From positions 1 through 43,613 of the forward strand of contig NZ_JAKGAP010000060.1 of NCBI RefSeq assembly GCF_021532375.1: a stretch of 43,613 nucleotides of DNA. Reading direction: 5' to 3'. The translations under genes and the position numbers were made by a program. The stretch is from Paenibacillus alkaliterrae. GTDB taxonomy: Bacteria; Bacillota; Bacilli; Paenibacillales; Paenibacillaceae. Shown one piece after another: positions 7,803-16,283 of the stretch; the stretch's first letter is position 1, and every line of letters begins with the position of its first letter. The notes under the pieces were generated by a model, which saw only the letters and a list, made by a program, of their open reading frames with translations, searched no databases and was not told the DNA's origin.

Positions 7803-8684
7803 ATGAAGCTGCTAAGAGGTTTACAGTATCAACTATTTCTGCTGCCGATTTTATTTTTCTATACGGTCTTCACGATTTACCCGCTGATCAAGTCGTTCTT
7901 CTTCAGCCTTACGAATTTCAACGGATATTCGAAGGAATACGATTTCGTCGGGCTTACGAATTACCTGAAAATATTCAAAGATACGGCCATTATTTCCGGC
8001 ATTTCGTACACGCTGCTCTTCGCGATTTCGACTACGGTTCTGACCACGCTGCTTGCCATCGTGCTTGCGCTAGTACTGGATCGGAATTTTTATACAAGAA
8101 ACATTCACCGGGCGATTTTTTTCTTTCCGTCCATTCCGAGCGGCCTTATTCTGGCCTATGTATGGGGTTTTATCCTGTCGCCGATCGCATCGGGCGTACT
8201 GAACAGCGTGCTGCACGACTTGTTCGGCATGGGACCGCAGCCTTGGCTTTCGGAGCCGTTTCTGGCGAAGCTGTCGACGATCATGGTGGCCGTCTGGGCG
8301 GGAGCCGGCTGGCATGCCGTGCTTTATCTGGCTTTCCTGCAAGGGATCTCGAAGGATTATTATGAGGCCGCCGCCATCGACGGGGCGACGCGCTTTCAGC
8401 AAATCCGCAGCATTACGCTGCCTCTGCTTGCGCCTGCCATGACGATCAGCGTCATGCTGCTCTTGACCGGAGGGCTTAAGGTGTTCGAAATTCCGTTCGC
8501 GCTCACCAAGGGCGGACCGGGCTTCGAGACGCATACGATCACGCAGGTCATCGTGCTCCGCGGCATATCCGAGGTGCAGTTCGGGCTTGCTTCGGCCATG
8601 TCGATCGTCTTTTTCCTGATCGTACTCGCCCTGACGTACTTCCAGGTGACCGTAATGCAGCGCAGAGAGGAGAAAATGCTATGA
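7803..8684 (+). CDS. Sugar ABC transporter permease, MalF/UgpA type (module 1)
   Basis: 293 aa with six predicted transmembrane helices, beginning YQLFLLPILFFYTVFTIYPL. The EAA loop that contacts the ATPase is visible as YYEAAAIDGATRFQQIRSITLPLL (about residues 185-208). The family-typical segment KGGPGFETHTIT precedes the last helices. The ribosome binding site GAGGAGGGAG is strong. It overlaps the next permease gene by 4 bases (ATGA), which indicates translational coupling. Together with its partner it forms the membrane channel for the module 1 binding protein. Confidence 0.92.
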   Translation: MKLLRGLQYQLFLLPILFFYTVFTIYPLIKSFFFSLTNFNGYSKEYDFVGLTNYLKIFKDTAIISGISYTLLFAISTTVLTTLLAIVLALVLDRNFYTRNIHRAIFFFPSIPSGLILAYVWGFILSPIASGVLNSVLHDLFGMGPQPWLSEPFLAKLSTIMVAVWAGAGWHAVLYLAFLQGISKDYYEAAAIDGATRFQQIRSITLPLLAPAMTISVMLLLTGGLKVFEIPFALTKGGPGFETHTITQVIVLRGISEVQFGLASAMSIVFFLIVLALTYFQVTVMQRREEKML

Positions 8685-9505
8685 CGGAATCCGCCCGCAA
8701 AAGCTGGCTGCTGGACATACTGATGCTGCCGGTCGGACTTGTTACGTTTTTTCCGTTTTATTTAATCATTGTCAATACGCTGAAGTCGCCAGTCGAAACG
8801 GCCGCTAATCCGATGAGCCTGCCGACGAAGCTGAATTTCGATACCTACGCGAGGGTGTTCAAGGAGATTCCGCTGGTGCAAAGCTTTGGCAACAGTCTTG
8901 TCATTACGATCGTTTCGGTGCTTCTAATGGTGCTGATCGGCGCGATGGCCGCCTATCCGATCGTCTTTAATCCGGGGAAGCTGAGCCGAGTTATTATGGG
9001 CTATTTGCTGGCGGGCTTTCTCATTCCGTTCCAGACGACGCTGATTCCGCTGTTCGAGCTGATGACGGATTTCCGGATGATCGACAAGCTGTACGGGCTT
9101 ATCTTCATCTACATGGGCGGGGCCGTGTTCGTCTTTTTCCTGATGATGGGCTACATGAAGACGATTCCGAAGGAGCTGCCCGAGGCGGCGATTATCGACG
9201 GCTGTACCGTAAGCGGCATTTTCTGGCGGATCATCTTCCCGCTGCTCAAGCCGATTACCGTAACGGCGATTATTTATCAGACGATGTGGGTATGGAACGA
9301 CTTTCTGGCGCCTATGCTGTTCCTCAATTCGTCCGATAATGCAACGCTTGTGCTGCAGGTGTATAAAGCGAAGGGAGAGTTCGCCGTCGATTGGCCTTTA
9401 TTCATGACCTTGACGGTAATCGTGCTTATTCCGATCTTCATTTTCTTTATCCTGATGCAAAAGCAGATCGTGAAAGGAATTGTCGGCGGAGCCGTGAAGG
9501 GATAA
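8681..9505 (+). CDS. Sugar ABC transporter permease, MalG/UgpE type (module 1)
   Basis: 274 aa with six predicted membrane helices. The EAA motif ELPEAAIIDGCTVSGIFWRI (about residues 163-182) is followed by FPLLKP and VWNDFLAPMLFL, the usual signature of the second CUT1 permease. The start overlaps the stop of the preceding permease. The protein ends with the common KGIVGGAVKG tail. It would pair with the 7803-8684 product. Confidence 0.92.
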   Translation: MTESARKSWLLDILMLPVGLVTFFPFYLIIVNTLKSPVETAANPMSLPTKLNFDTYARVFKEIPLVQSFGNSLVITIVSVLLMVLIGAMAAYPIVFNPGKLSRVIMGYLLAGFLIPFQTTLIPLFELMTDFRMIDKLYGLIFIYMGGAVFVFFLMMGYMKTIPKELPEAAIIDGCTVSGIFWRIIFPLLKPITVTAIIYQTMWVWNDFLAPMLFLNSSDNATLVLQVYKAKGEFAVDWPLFMTLTVIVLIPIFIFFILMQKQIVKGIVGGAVKG

Positions 9506-9539
9506 GCCGGTTAAATTAACCTGAGAGGACGATACAACG

Positions 9540-10475
9540 ATGAACGCACCATTATTCCGCGATCCGATTTACGACGGCGCAGCCGACCCGGTTGTCATCT
9601 GGAACAGAGAAGCCAAAGAGTGGTGGATGATTTATACGAATCGCCGGGCCACTGCCGAGGGACCGAAATTTTCATGGGTGCACGGAACCGATCTTGGGGT
9701 AGCCTCTTCCCTCGACGGCGGGCAGAGCTGGCTATACCGCGGCACGCTGCAGGGGCTGGACATCGAGTGGGGCCGGAATACGTTCTGGGCTCCGGAGATT
9801 TTTTATCACGACGGCGTTTACCATATGTATGTCAGCTATATTCAGGGAGTGCCGTCCGATTGGCCGGGTCACCGCCGCGACGTTATGCACTATACAAGCT
9901 CCAATCTGCTTGATTGGACCTTTCAGTCCAAGCTCAAGCTGAGCTCGGACCGCGTAATCGACTCGTGCATTCATGCGCTGCCCGGCGGCGGCTTCCGCAT
10001 GTGGTACAAGGACGAGGGCAACGGCTCCGCAACCTATGCGGCGGACAGTCCCGATTTGTACGAATGGAAGGTTATCGGTCCGGTCATTACGGGGCGGAGC
10101 CACGAAGGACCTAACGTATTCCGGTTCAAAGGCTCTTACTGGATGATCGTCGACGAATGGAGGGGCCAAGGCGTCTACCGCTCAGACGATTTGGACAAGT
10201 GGGAGCGGAACGGCCTCATTCTCGATCAGCCGGGAAGCCGCGAGGATGACGGAGGGATCGGTCTGCATGCGGATGTGGTTGTGCAGGGCGATGAAGCGTA
10301 TATTTTCTACTTCACGCATCCCGGCAGATACGGTGCGCTCAACCAGGAGGGGCAGGAGCAGCGTTACGAGAGCAGGCGCTCCTCGATCCAGGCCGCTAAG
10401 CTTGAGGTCGAGAACGGCATGCTCGTCTGCCGCCGCGACGAACCGTTCGAGCTGAAGCTTCTCCCGGAGGAATAG
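9540..10475 (+). CDS. GH43-like five-bladed beta-propeller glycoside hydrolase
   Basis: 311 aa, no signal peptide, so cytoplasmic. Repeated W/Y-rich blades (GVYHMYVSY, GSYWMIVDEW, EAYIFYFTHPGR) indicate the GH43/GH32-type propeller. Candidate acidic residues are D16 in AADPVV, D141 in IDSCIH and E189 in HEGPN, which fits the Asp/Asp/Glu triad of GH43. Family 43 members act mainly on arabinans and xylans, so an arabinofuranosidase or related activity on the sugar imported by the two permeases upstream is plausible but not proven. I cannot name a subfamily. It is the last gene of module 1 and is followed by a terminator. A distant propeller family such as GH117 is the main alternative. Confidence 0.7.
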   Translation: MNAPLFRDPIYDGAADPVVIWNREAKEWWMIYTNRRATAEGPKFSWVHGTDLGVASSLDGGQSWLYRGTLQGLDIEWGRNTFWAPEIFYHDGVYHMYVSYIQGVPSDWPGHRRDVMHYTSSNLLDWTFQSKLKLSSDRVIDSCIHALPGGGFRMWYKDEGNGSATYAADSPDLYEWKVIGPVITGRSHEGPNVFRFKGSYWMIVDEWRGQGVYRSDDLDKWERNGLILDQPGSREDDGGIGLHADVVVQGDEAYIFYFTHPGRYGALNQEGQEQRYESRRSSIQAAKLEVENGMLVCRRDEPFELKLLPEE

Positions 10476-10484
10476 CAGCCCAAG

Positions 10485-10526
10485 AAGGACCGGTCCTGCA
10501 GCCGTATGGCTGTCGGATCGGCCCTT
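10485..10526 (+). terminator. Rho-independent terminator of module 1
   Basis: AAGGACCGGTCC (10485-10496) pairs with GGATCGGCCCTT (10515-10526) with one mismatch and one G-U pair. Nested inside is CAGCC-GTAT-GGCTG. A T-rich tail (CTCTTTGT) follows. It lies 10 bases after the hydrolase stop codon. Confidence 0.7.
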
Positions 10527-10663
10527 CGCTCTTTGTATCCGCCGGACTCAACTTCTCCTGTCTCAATAAATCAGTCAAGATTACACGAAAATTTTCAACG
10601 ACAGGAATGGAAAGATGCATTTTTACGGACTCCTGCAAAAATGAATTTTTTTCCTGAGAGTTA

Positions 10664-10770
10664 ATCGGTGTCTCCAGAGCACCTGTCGATAAAACGACAG
10701 TTTTCGCTTTGAGAACATACGTTTCTTGTCGGGACTCATCACCGTAACCCCAACTGCTTTCCCGCTCTCG
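10664..10770 (-). pseudogene. GMC oxidoreductase, short internal remnant
   Basis: On the minus strand YVLKAKTVVLSTGALETP resembles the conserved AKxVVLAaGALeSp segment of glucose-methanol-choline oxidoreductases. The reading frame before and after this patch does not continue the family. It lies downstream, in minus-strand order, of the C-terminal remnant at 10929-11108, so the gene has been rearranged or two copies have decayed. Confidence 0.4.
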
Positions 10771-10928
10771 GTGTTCACTTGGGGCCCGGGCATTCACCAC
10801 TAAATCGAAGGGTCGTGTATTCAAAGCTCTGGCCAGAAATATGATGGAACTGAAAAAGACGTTAGAATGGTGTTTCCCATACTTCGTCTAGCGGAAGCTT
10901 GATACAAGGCTTGACGTCATCTGTTGAA

Positions 10929-11108
10929 TTACCGCCAGATCTCTGTCGCTATAGGAGGCAGCACACTGTTATCGGCGATATAAAGACCAGGAACATTATG
11001 GACTTGACCATACCGATTGGTTGCAGAAATAGATGGATCATCCCACATGCGGCACGTTCCGGCCATTGGAGCAGTCAATTCTACACTGACTACGGTTGCT
11101 ATGGCCAT
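10929..11108 (-). pseudogene. GMC oxidoreductase, C-terminal remnant
   Basis: Read on the minus strand from about 11108 to the stop at 10929-10931 it gives GTCRMWDDPSIS, NRYGQVHNVPGLYIADNSV and LPP. This is the GMC_oxred_C signature (GTcRMGxDP, then vxGlYvaDgSvfP). The protein then diverges and stops before the family's NPTlTixALA end. Nothing upstream encodes the FAD-binding domain. The rest of the gap between 10527 and 11286 shows no gene. Confidence 0.7.
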
Positions 11109-11286
11109 TCGAACAGCAGATTAGCTTAACGAAATAGAGCATTTTTTTCGACATAAATGATAGATTAATGGAGAAGTGAGGAGCAGAAATTGAAGCTTGC
11201 AAAAATATCCGAGATCGCCATAGGACTGATTCTGAGCTTATAGGTAGTCATTTATTAATTAGGATGCACAAGTTTTATAACACTCC

Positions 11287-12177
11287 CTACTGTTTGTTCA
11301 AATGCGTCATATAATACGCCTTACGGAATTCCGTGGGCGTTATTTTTTCGTATTTTTTAAATAATCGCATGAAATATTTCTCATCCGCGATGCCTACTGC
11401 ATAGGCGATTTCTTTGATGCTTTGCCGAGTGTGCACCAGCAAATCCTTCGCTTTCGAAAGCTTTAAGGCGTGAATGTACTCCTGCAAATTCATCCCCGTT
11501 TTCCGTTTGAAAAACCTCGACAAATAATCTTTGTTGTAATTGAATCTATCGGCAAGCGCCGTTACGCTGATCGGTTCGATGGCATGGATACGTACCCATT
11601 CCAAGATATTTGCCAAGTTTTTATCCGAAGGCGTCTGCTCTATGGTCGTGCGAAGACCGGATATGGTCTGTTCGGATAACTCGAGTAGAAGCGAAGTAGT
11701 CATATATCCGGCAGCATAACGGGACGAATAATCTGAATACGCGATGTGAAGCAGTTGATGGAATAAAATATTCAATCTTTCGATGCCGGATGGCGTTGAG
11801 AATAAAGGGATGTAGATGGCCGTGTTGATTCGGTGCGATTCCGGATTGGTTTGCAGTATATACATTTCTTCGCGGAATTCTTCATCAGCAATGTGGAAAG
11901 CGTCCGGGCACAAAAAGTGGAGCCAATAAAACGAGGTGTCTTTGCCGCTTGCGGCAAATCCCTGATGGATGCGGTTCGGTAGCAGCAGAAGAACATCACC
12001 CGGACGAACTTCGTATTTTTCGTCGTACTGCTGCATGTACAAGGTTCCTTTCACGCCAATGATAAGCTCAAAGCTGTCGATCGTCCGTTGCGAATGCGTC
12101 CACGGAACGTCAGTCACGAATTGCCCCGCCGAGACGAATTCAAGAGGCATTTTAATGTTCGTTTTTAACAATCGCAT
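11287..12177 (-). CDS. AraC-family transcriptional regulator, cupin-type sensor
   Basis: 296 aa. The N-terminal half is a cupin/AraC-binding domain that would bind a sugar directly (YEVRPGDVLLLLPNRIHQGF). The C-terminal 100 residues form the double helix-turn-helix (ISVTALADRFNYNKDYLSRFFK, then IKEIAYAVGIADEKYFMRLFKKY and TPTEFRK). A weak AAGG lies upstream of the ATG at 12177. It is divergent from the GH127 gene across about 160 bases and is the obvious candidate regulator of that gene; beta-L-arabinose or an arabinoside is a reasonable inducer guess. It has no receiver domain, unlike the three AraC-type response regulators in the window. Confidence 0.9.
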   Translation of the reverse strand: MRLLKTNIKMPLEFVSAGQFVTDVPWTHSQRTIDSFELIIGVKGTLYMQQYDEKYEVRPGDVLLLLPNRIHQGFAASGKDTSFYWLHFLCPDAFHIADEEFREEMYILQTNPESHRINTAIYIPLFSTPSGIERLNILFHQLLHIAYSDYSSRYAAGYMTTSLLLELSEQTISGLRTTIEQTPSDKNLANILEWVRIHAIEPISVTALADRFNYNKDYLSRFFKRKTGMNLQEYIHALKLSKAKDLLVHTRQSIKEIAYAVGIADEKYFMRLFKKYEKITPTEFRKAYYMTHLNKQ

Positions 12178-12207
12178 GCTGGTATCCCGCCTTGCTTCCG
12201 GAAATTA

Positions 12208-12299
12208 TTGTCCAAGTACAGACTAATCCGGTAAGACAGTTTTGTCCACCTAATATTGTTATTGGACTACCGACAAAGCCGATACAGCGATGCTATCAT
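12208..12299 (+). promoter_or_regulatory. Divergent regulatory region upstream of the first GH127 gene
   Basis: TTGTCCA occurs at 12208-12214 and 12242-12248 (34-bp period), which could be regulator half-sites. An extended -10 candidate, TG-C-TATCAT, lies at 12291-12299, 40 bases before the GH127 start. No convincing -35 is seen, as expected for an activator-dependent promoter. Confidence 0.35.
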
Positions 12300-12338
12300 A
12301 ATAGACAAATCAAGTGAATTGACCAGAGGAGGAACAAC

Positions 12339-14282
12339 ATGATGATAAAGCATATGAATGCGATACCGATAAAAAATGTAACGATCGACGACTCTTTTTG
12401 GGCGAAAAGGCAAAAGCTCGTTCGCGAAACGGTGATTCCTTACCAGTGGGATGCATTGAATGACGAAATCCTTGACTCCGAGCCGAGCCACACGGTAGAA
12501 AATTTCCGCATTGCGGCCGGCGAGCTGAAGGCAGATTATTACGGACAGGTGTTCCAGGACAGCGATTTGGCCAAATGGCTGGAGGCCGTCGGATACGCCT
12601 TGTCCGTCAAGCGTGACGAGAAGCTCGAGGCGATTGCCGACGGTGTAATCGATTTGCTGGAGCGGGCGCAGCAAGATGACGGCTACTTGAATACGTATTT
12701 TACGGTAGCTAAACCAGGGAAAAAGTGGACAAATCTGCGTGACGATCATGAGCTTTATTGTGCAGGGCATCTGATCGAAGCAGCCGTAGCTTATTATGAG
12801 GCTACGGGAAAACGGAAAATCATCGATATCATGAGCCGTTACGCCGACCATATGGTGGATGTGTTCGGAACGAAGCCCGAGCAAATCCGGGGTTACGACG
12901 GACATCCGGAAATCGAGCTTGCGTTGGTCAGACTGTATCATGCAACCGGCAACAACAACTACCTAGAGCTGAGCCGTTATTTTGTTGAGGAACGCGGCCA
13001 AGAGCCATACTTTTTCGATATCGAGGAATCCGGGCGAACAGAGCATCGGGTAGCCAGAAGGAAAGCTGATTATTTTCAAGCGCACTTGCCGGTGCGAGAG
13101 CAAAAGACGGCCGAAGGCCATTCCGTCCGCGCATTGTATTTGTTCAGCGGCGCGACCGATCTCGCCGCGGAATACAACGACCTCGAGCTGCTGGACGTAT
13201 GCAAAGAGCTATGGAAAAATGTGACCCGCAAAAGAATGTACGTTACCGGCGGCGTCGGCTCGAACGAATACTGGGAATCATTCACCGTGGATTATGATTT
13301 GCCGAACGACCGGGCTTATACGGAAACGTGCGCATCGATCAGCCTCATGTTCTGGGCGAGCCGTATGCTGCAAATCGAAGCGGATCGGGAATATTCAGAT
13401 GTGATGGAGCGCGTGCTGTACAACGGAATATTGAGCGGCATATCGCTGGATGGAAAAAGTTACTTTTACGTCAATCCGCTGGAAGTATGGCCTTCCGCCT
13501 GCGACATTCGCGAAGATTTGCGGTCGGTGGCCAGAACGCGACAAGCCTGGTTCGGCTGCGCTTGCTGTCCTCCGAACATCGCCCGCTTGATCGCGTCGCT
13601 TGGACAATACATTTATTCGTATAACGAACGTGAACTGGAATGGTTCGTCCATTTGTACATCGGCGGCAATGCGTATCAAAACATCGGCGGACAGCAGGTA
13701 CAATTGACGCAGCAATCTAACTACCCATGGGATGAACATATTACGCTGACGGTCTCTGCGGAGCAACCTGCCGAATTTACGATCGCCCTCCGTTTGCCGG
13801 GATGGTGCAAAGGCGCAGCATTGAAGATTAACGGCGAAGCCGTCAATTTAGCGACATATAAAGGGTATGCTAAAATCAAACAAGTATGGCACAATAGCGA
13901 CCGGATTGAGCTTGTATTGCCGATGACGGTGGAGAAGGTGCGCTCCAATCCGAAGGTGCGCGAAAATGTCGGCAAGCTGGCATTGCAGCGCGGCCCAATC
14001 GTATTTTGCCTGGAAGAAGCGGATAACGGCGACAACTTGCGCGACATTCGCGTTTCGGCCTCTAGCGAATTTACGGTAAGTTATGAAGACGGGTTGCTCG
14101 AAGGCGTAGTTGTCCTGAATGGCGGTGCATGTCGCACCGACGAAACCTCATACGATGACAACAGCTTGTACACAACCGTTCCTTTTGACAGCACAAATGT
14201 TCAAGTAAAAGCAATCCCATATTATGCTTGGGCAAACCGTGAGCCGGGTGAAATGCTAGTATGGCTTCATGAGCACGTTTAA
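12339..14282 (+). CDS. GH127 beta-L-arabinofuranosidase (first copy)
   Basis: 647 aa, close to the length of Bifidobacterium longum HypBA1, the founding GH127 enzyme, which removes beta-L-arabinofuranose from hydroxyproline-linked arabinooligosaccharides. All zinc and catalytic positions align by spacing: E313 (acid/base, HypBA1 E322), E329 and C331 in YTETCA, and C409-C410 in GCACCPPNI, where the first of the pair is the nucleophilic cysteine. The core is an (alpha/alpha)6 barrel followed by beta-sandwich domains. No signal peptide is present, so it acts on imported substrate. The start has AGAGGAGG at good distance; ATG 12342 is an equal alternative. The gene is divergent from an AraC regulator and followed by a terminator, so it is monocistronic. 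Confidence 0.93.
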   Translation: MMIKHMNAIPIKNVTIDDSFWAKRQKLVRETVIPYQWDALNDEILDSEPSHTVENFRIAAGELKADYYGQVFQDSDLAKWLEAVGYALSVKRDEKLEAIADGVIDLLERAQQDDGYLNTYFTVAKPGKKWTNLRDDHELYCAGHLIEAAVAYYEATGKRKIIDIMSRYADHMVDVFGTKPEQIRGYDGHPEIELALVRLYHATGNNNYLELSRYFVEERGQEPYFFDIEESGRTEHRVARRKADYFQAHLPVREQKTAEGHSVRALYLFSGATDLAAEYNDLELLDVCKELWKNVTRKRMYVTGGVGSNEYWESFTVDYDLPNDRAYTETCASISLMFWASRMLQIEADREYSDVMERVLYNGILSGISLDGKSYFYVNPLEVWPSACDIREDLRSVARTRQAWFGCACCPPNIARLIASLGQYIYSYNERELEWFVHLYIGGNAYQNIGGQQVQLTQQSNYPWDEHITLTVSAEQPAEFTIALRLPGWCKGAALKINGEAVNLATYKGYAKIKQVWHNSDRIELVLPMTVEKVRSNPKVRENVGKLALQRGPIVFCLEEADNGDNLRDIRVSASSEFTVSYEDGLLEGVVVLNGGACRTDETSYDDNSLYTTVPFDSTNVQVKAIPYYAWANREPGEMLVWLHEHV

Positions 14283-14298
14283 CAAGCTCACATTCATT

Positions 14299-14329
14299 CC
14301 CCAGCGGATGGTCTAACCAGCTTCTGGGG
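14299..14329 (+). terminator. Terminator after the first GH127 gene
   Basis: CCCCAG (14299-14304) pairs with CTGGGG (14324-14329). Inside, GGT-CTA-ACC extends the helix. TATTTATTT follows. Confidence 0.65.
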
Positions 14330-14423
14330 TATTTATTTACCACTACATGGATGACATGTTCGTTCAAGTTCGTGATATGCTAGATCACAAAGAAGGGCTC
14401 ATAAACGTTTCGGAGGTGCTTTT

Positions 14424-16283
14424 GTGATCCGCATGTTTAGGGAATATATTAATATCAACACGATCCGTGGCAAATTTTTTTGGTTAACGACCACGCTTGT
14501 CGTCATACCGATGGTCATTTTGAGTACTATATTTTACAATATCACTGCCGATAAATTCGGTTCCAAAGCTAAAAATCAGGCGTTAGCTTCGTTGAATATG
14601 GCGGATCTCTACATGGATCAAGTCATTAGTGACGTTAATGATTTAACAAACGTTATTTTGGGCAACCAAGAGTTGCAAGCCATTTTGGCCGAAAAAAAAA
14701 TGGATGATTACGCCTATCTTCGTAATGTTGACAAAGTTTCTAAAATAATGAATGTTTACACGCAATCGAAACCCTTTATAACGTCATATTTAATTTATTC
14801 AAAAAACGGTATAGATAAAAAACATTTTTACCGCGGTACCGATTCGATCACATTTGGTTCCCGCAACATGATGAGTCCCGAAAAAGCGAACAGTTATTAT
14901 AAAGATCTGTTGACTAAAAATGCTATTATGTGGATCAACAAGGACCCTTTTGGCAACGTCAATGAAGAAGCTTATTCTCAGATGATGGTTGTCGTCAAGC
15001 TACTCAAAAAAACCGGAGGCAATTTTGAAGATCTCGGATTTGTCATGCTGGAAATCGATAAAGATGCCTTCTTTAAAGGGTTGCAATTTTTAAACCCGAC
15101 GGAGCAATCGCAATTGTTCGTATGGGATGACCGAGGCGAGCTGATGTACCATATGCCCCGATCGGAGGATCCGATTAGAGAGCATGAAATCGTGGACAAG
15201 CTGCGCCATCAAAAGTTCACAACGTCCAAGCAGCAAGTACTAGGGGATGACAAAAAGTACTTCGGCGCTTCAGTCATCAATGAAAGAACCGGCTGGAGCA
15301 TGATTTCAATGATCGAGGATTCGAAACTGTTAGAGGATGCGAACGAAATCGGCGATTATACGATTCAAACGTTTTTGTTTGTACTTATTATCGGCTGGAT
15401 TTTCGCGCTTCTTTTTGGCAATTCAATTAGGCGCCCGCTCAGCATGCTGCGTTCGATGATGGTCGTCAATCAATACTTACCATCTTTGCATAACTATCAA
15501 TTTAACGCAGACGACGAAGTCAGTCAAATCGGCGAGAGGTTTTTACGGATGATGGAGGAAAATCGCAAGCTGAACGATCAAGTTTACGATGCGCTGCTCA
15601 AACGTAAGGAAGCAGAAATTCAAGTGCTTCAAGCACAGATCAATCCGCACTTTTTATACAACACGCTGGAATCGTTGAACGGCTTCGCTGTTTCCAACAA
15701 CCAGCCGGAAATGAGTGAGGTTATCGGCGCGTTGGGCAAGTTTTTCCGTATCACGTTGAATCGGGGAAACGATTTGATAACGGTGGCCGATGAGGTCGAG
15801 CACGTTACCGCCTATGTGAAGGTGCAGCAGTTCCGTTTCAAAGGTAAATTCGAATGGATTTGCGAGGTGGACGAAGAAATGGCTCAATATATGATGCCCA
15901 AACTTCTGTTGCAGCCGCTCGTGGAAAATGCGATCCATCACGGCTTAAAGGGACGGTCAAGCCCGGGAATGATCATGCTCTCGGGCGAGCTGTCCGAAAC
16001 AGCGATCAAGTTCAGCGTCAGCGATGACGGACCTGGCATTCCGGATGAACGGCTGCGGGAAATCGTCGATGCGCTGACCGTCAGCGAATCGGGGAAAATT
16101 TATGGCTTAAAAAATGTGCATGACCGCATTCATTTGCGTTTTGATATTGGGTATGGCCTTGAAATTAAGAGCGAGGCAGGAAAGTATACGACCGTCTCCA
16201 TAAGGATCCCACTTCTGGATAAGGATGGTAAGGTGATCGGAAGTACGACTAAAATCTCATCCGGGGGGCGTGATCAATGCTGA
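14424..16283 (+). CDS. YesM-type sensor histidine kinase (module 2)
   Basis: 619 aa, GTG start with CGGAGGTG at ideal distance. Transmembrane helix near residues 17-38 (FFWLTTTLVVIPMVILSTIF), a large extracellular sensing region, a second helix near 312-332 (TFLFVLIIGWIFALLFG), HAMP, then INPHFLYNTLESLN with phospho-acceptor H409, and an ATPase domain with LVENAIHHG, DDGPGI and GLKNVHDRI. The last 7 bases overlap the start of the partner regulator, so the two are translationally coupled. It presumably senses the ligand taken up by the module 2 transporter. Confidence 0.92.
   Translation: MIRMFREYININTIRGKFFWLTTTLVVIPMVILSTIFYNITADKFGSKAKNQALASLNMADLYMDQVISDVNDLTNVILGNQELQAILAEKKMDDYAYLRNVDKVSKIMNVYTQSKPFITSYLIYSKNGIDKKHFYRGTDSITFGSRNMMSPEKANSYYKDLLTKNAIMWINKDPFGNVNEEAYSQMMVVVKLLKKTGGNFEDLGFVMLEIDKDAFFKGLQFLNPTEQSQLFVWDDRGELMYHMPRSEDPIREHEIVDKLRHQKFTTSKQQVLGDDKKYFGASVINERTGWSMISMIEDSKLLEDANEIGDYTIQTFLFVLIIGWIFALLFGNSIRRPLSMLRSMMVVNQYLPSLHNYQFNADDEVSQIGERFLRMMEENRKLNDQVYDALLKRKEAEIQVLQAQINPHFLYNTLESLNGFAVSNNQPEMSEVIGALGKFFRITLNRGNDLITVADEVEHVTAYVKVQQFRFKGKFEWICEVDEEMAQYMMPKLLLQPLVENAIHHGLKGRSSPGMIMLSGELSETAIKFSVSDDGPGIPDERLREIVDALTVSESGKIYGLKNVHDRIHLRFDIGYGLEIKSEAGKYTTVSIRIPLLDKDGKVIGSTTKISSGGRDQC

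Noticed and set aside
10396..10660. Minus-strand coding after the GMC-like patch
   Set aside because: It crosses the terminator and the end of the GH43-like gene and shows no family motifs.
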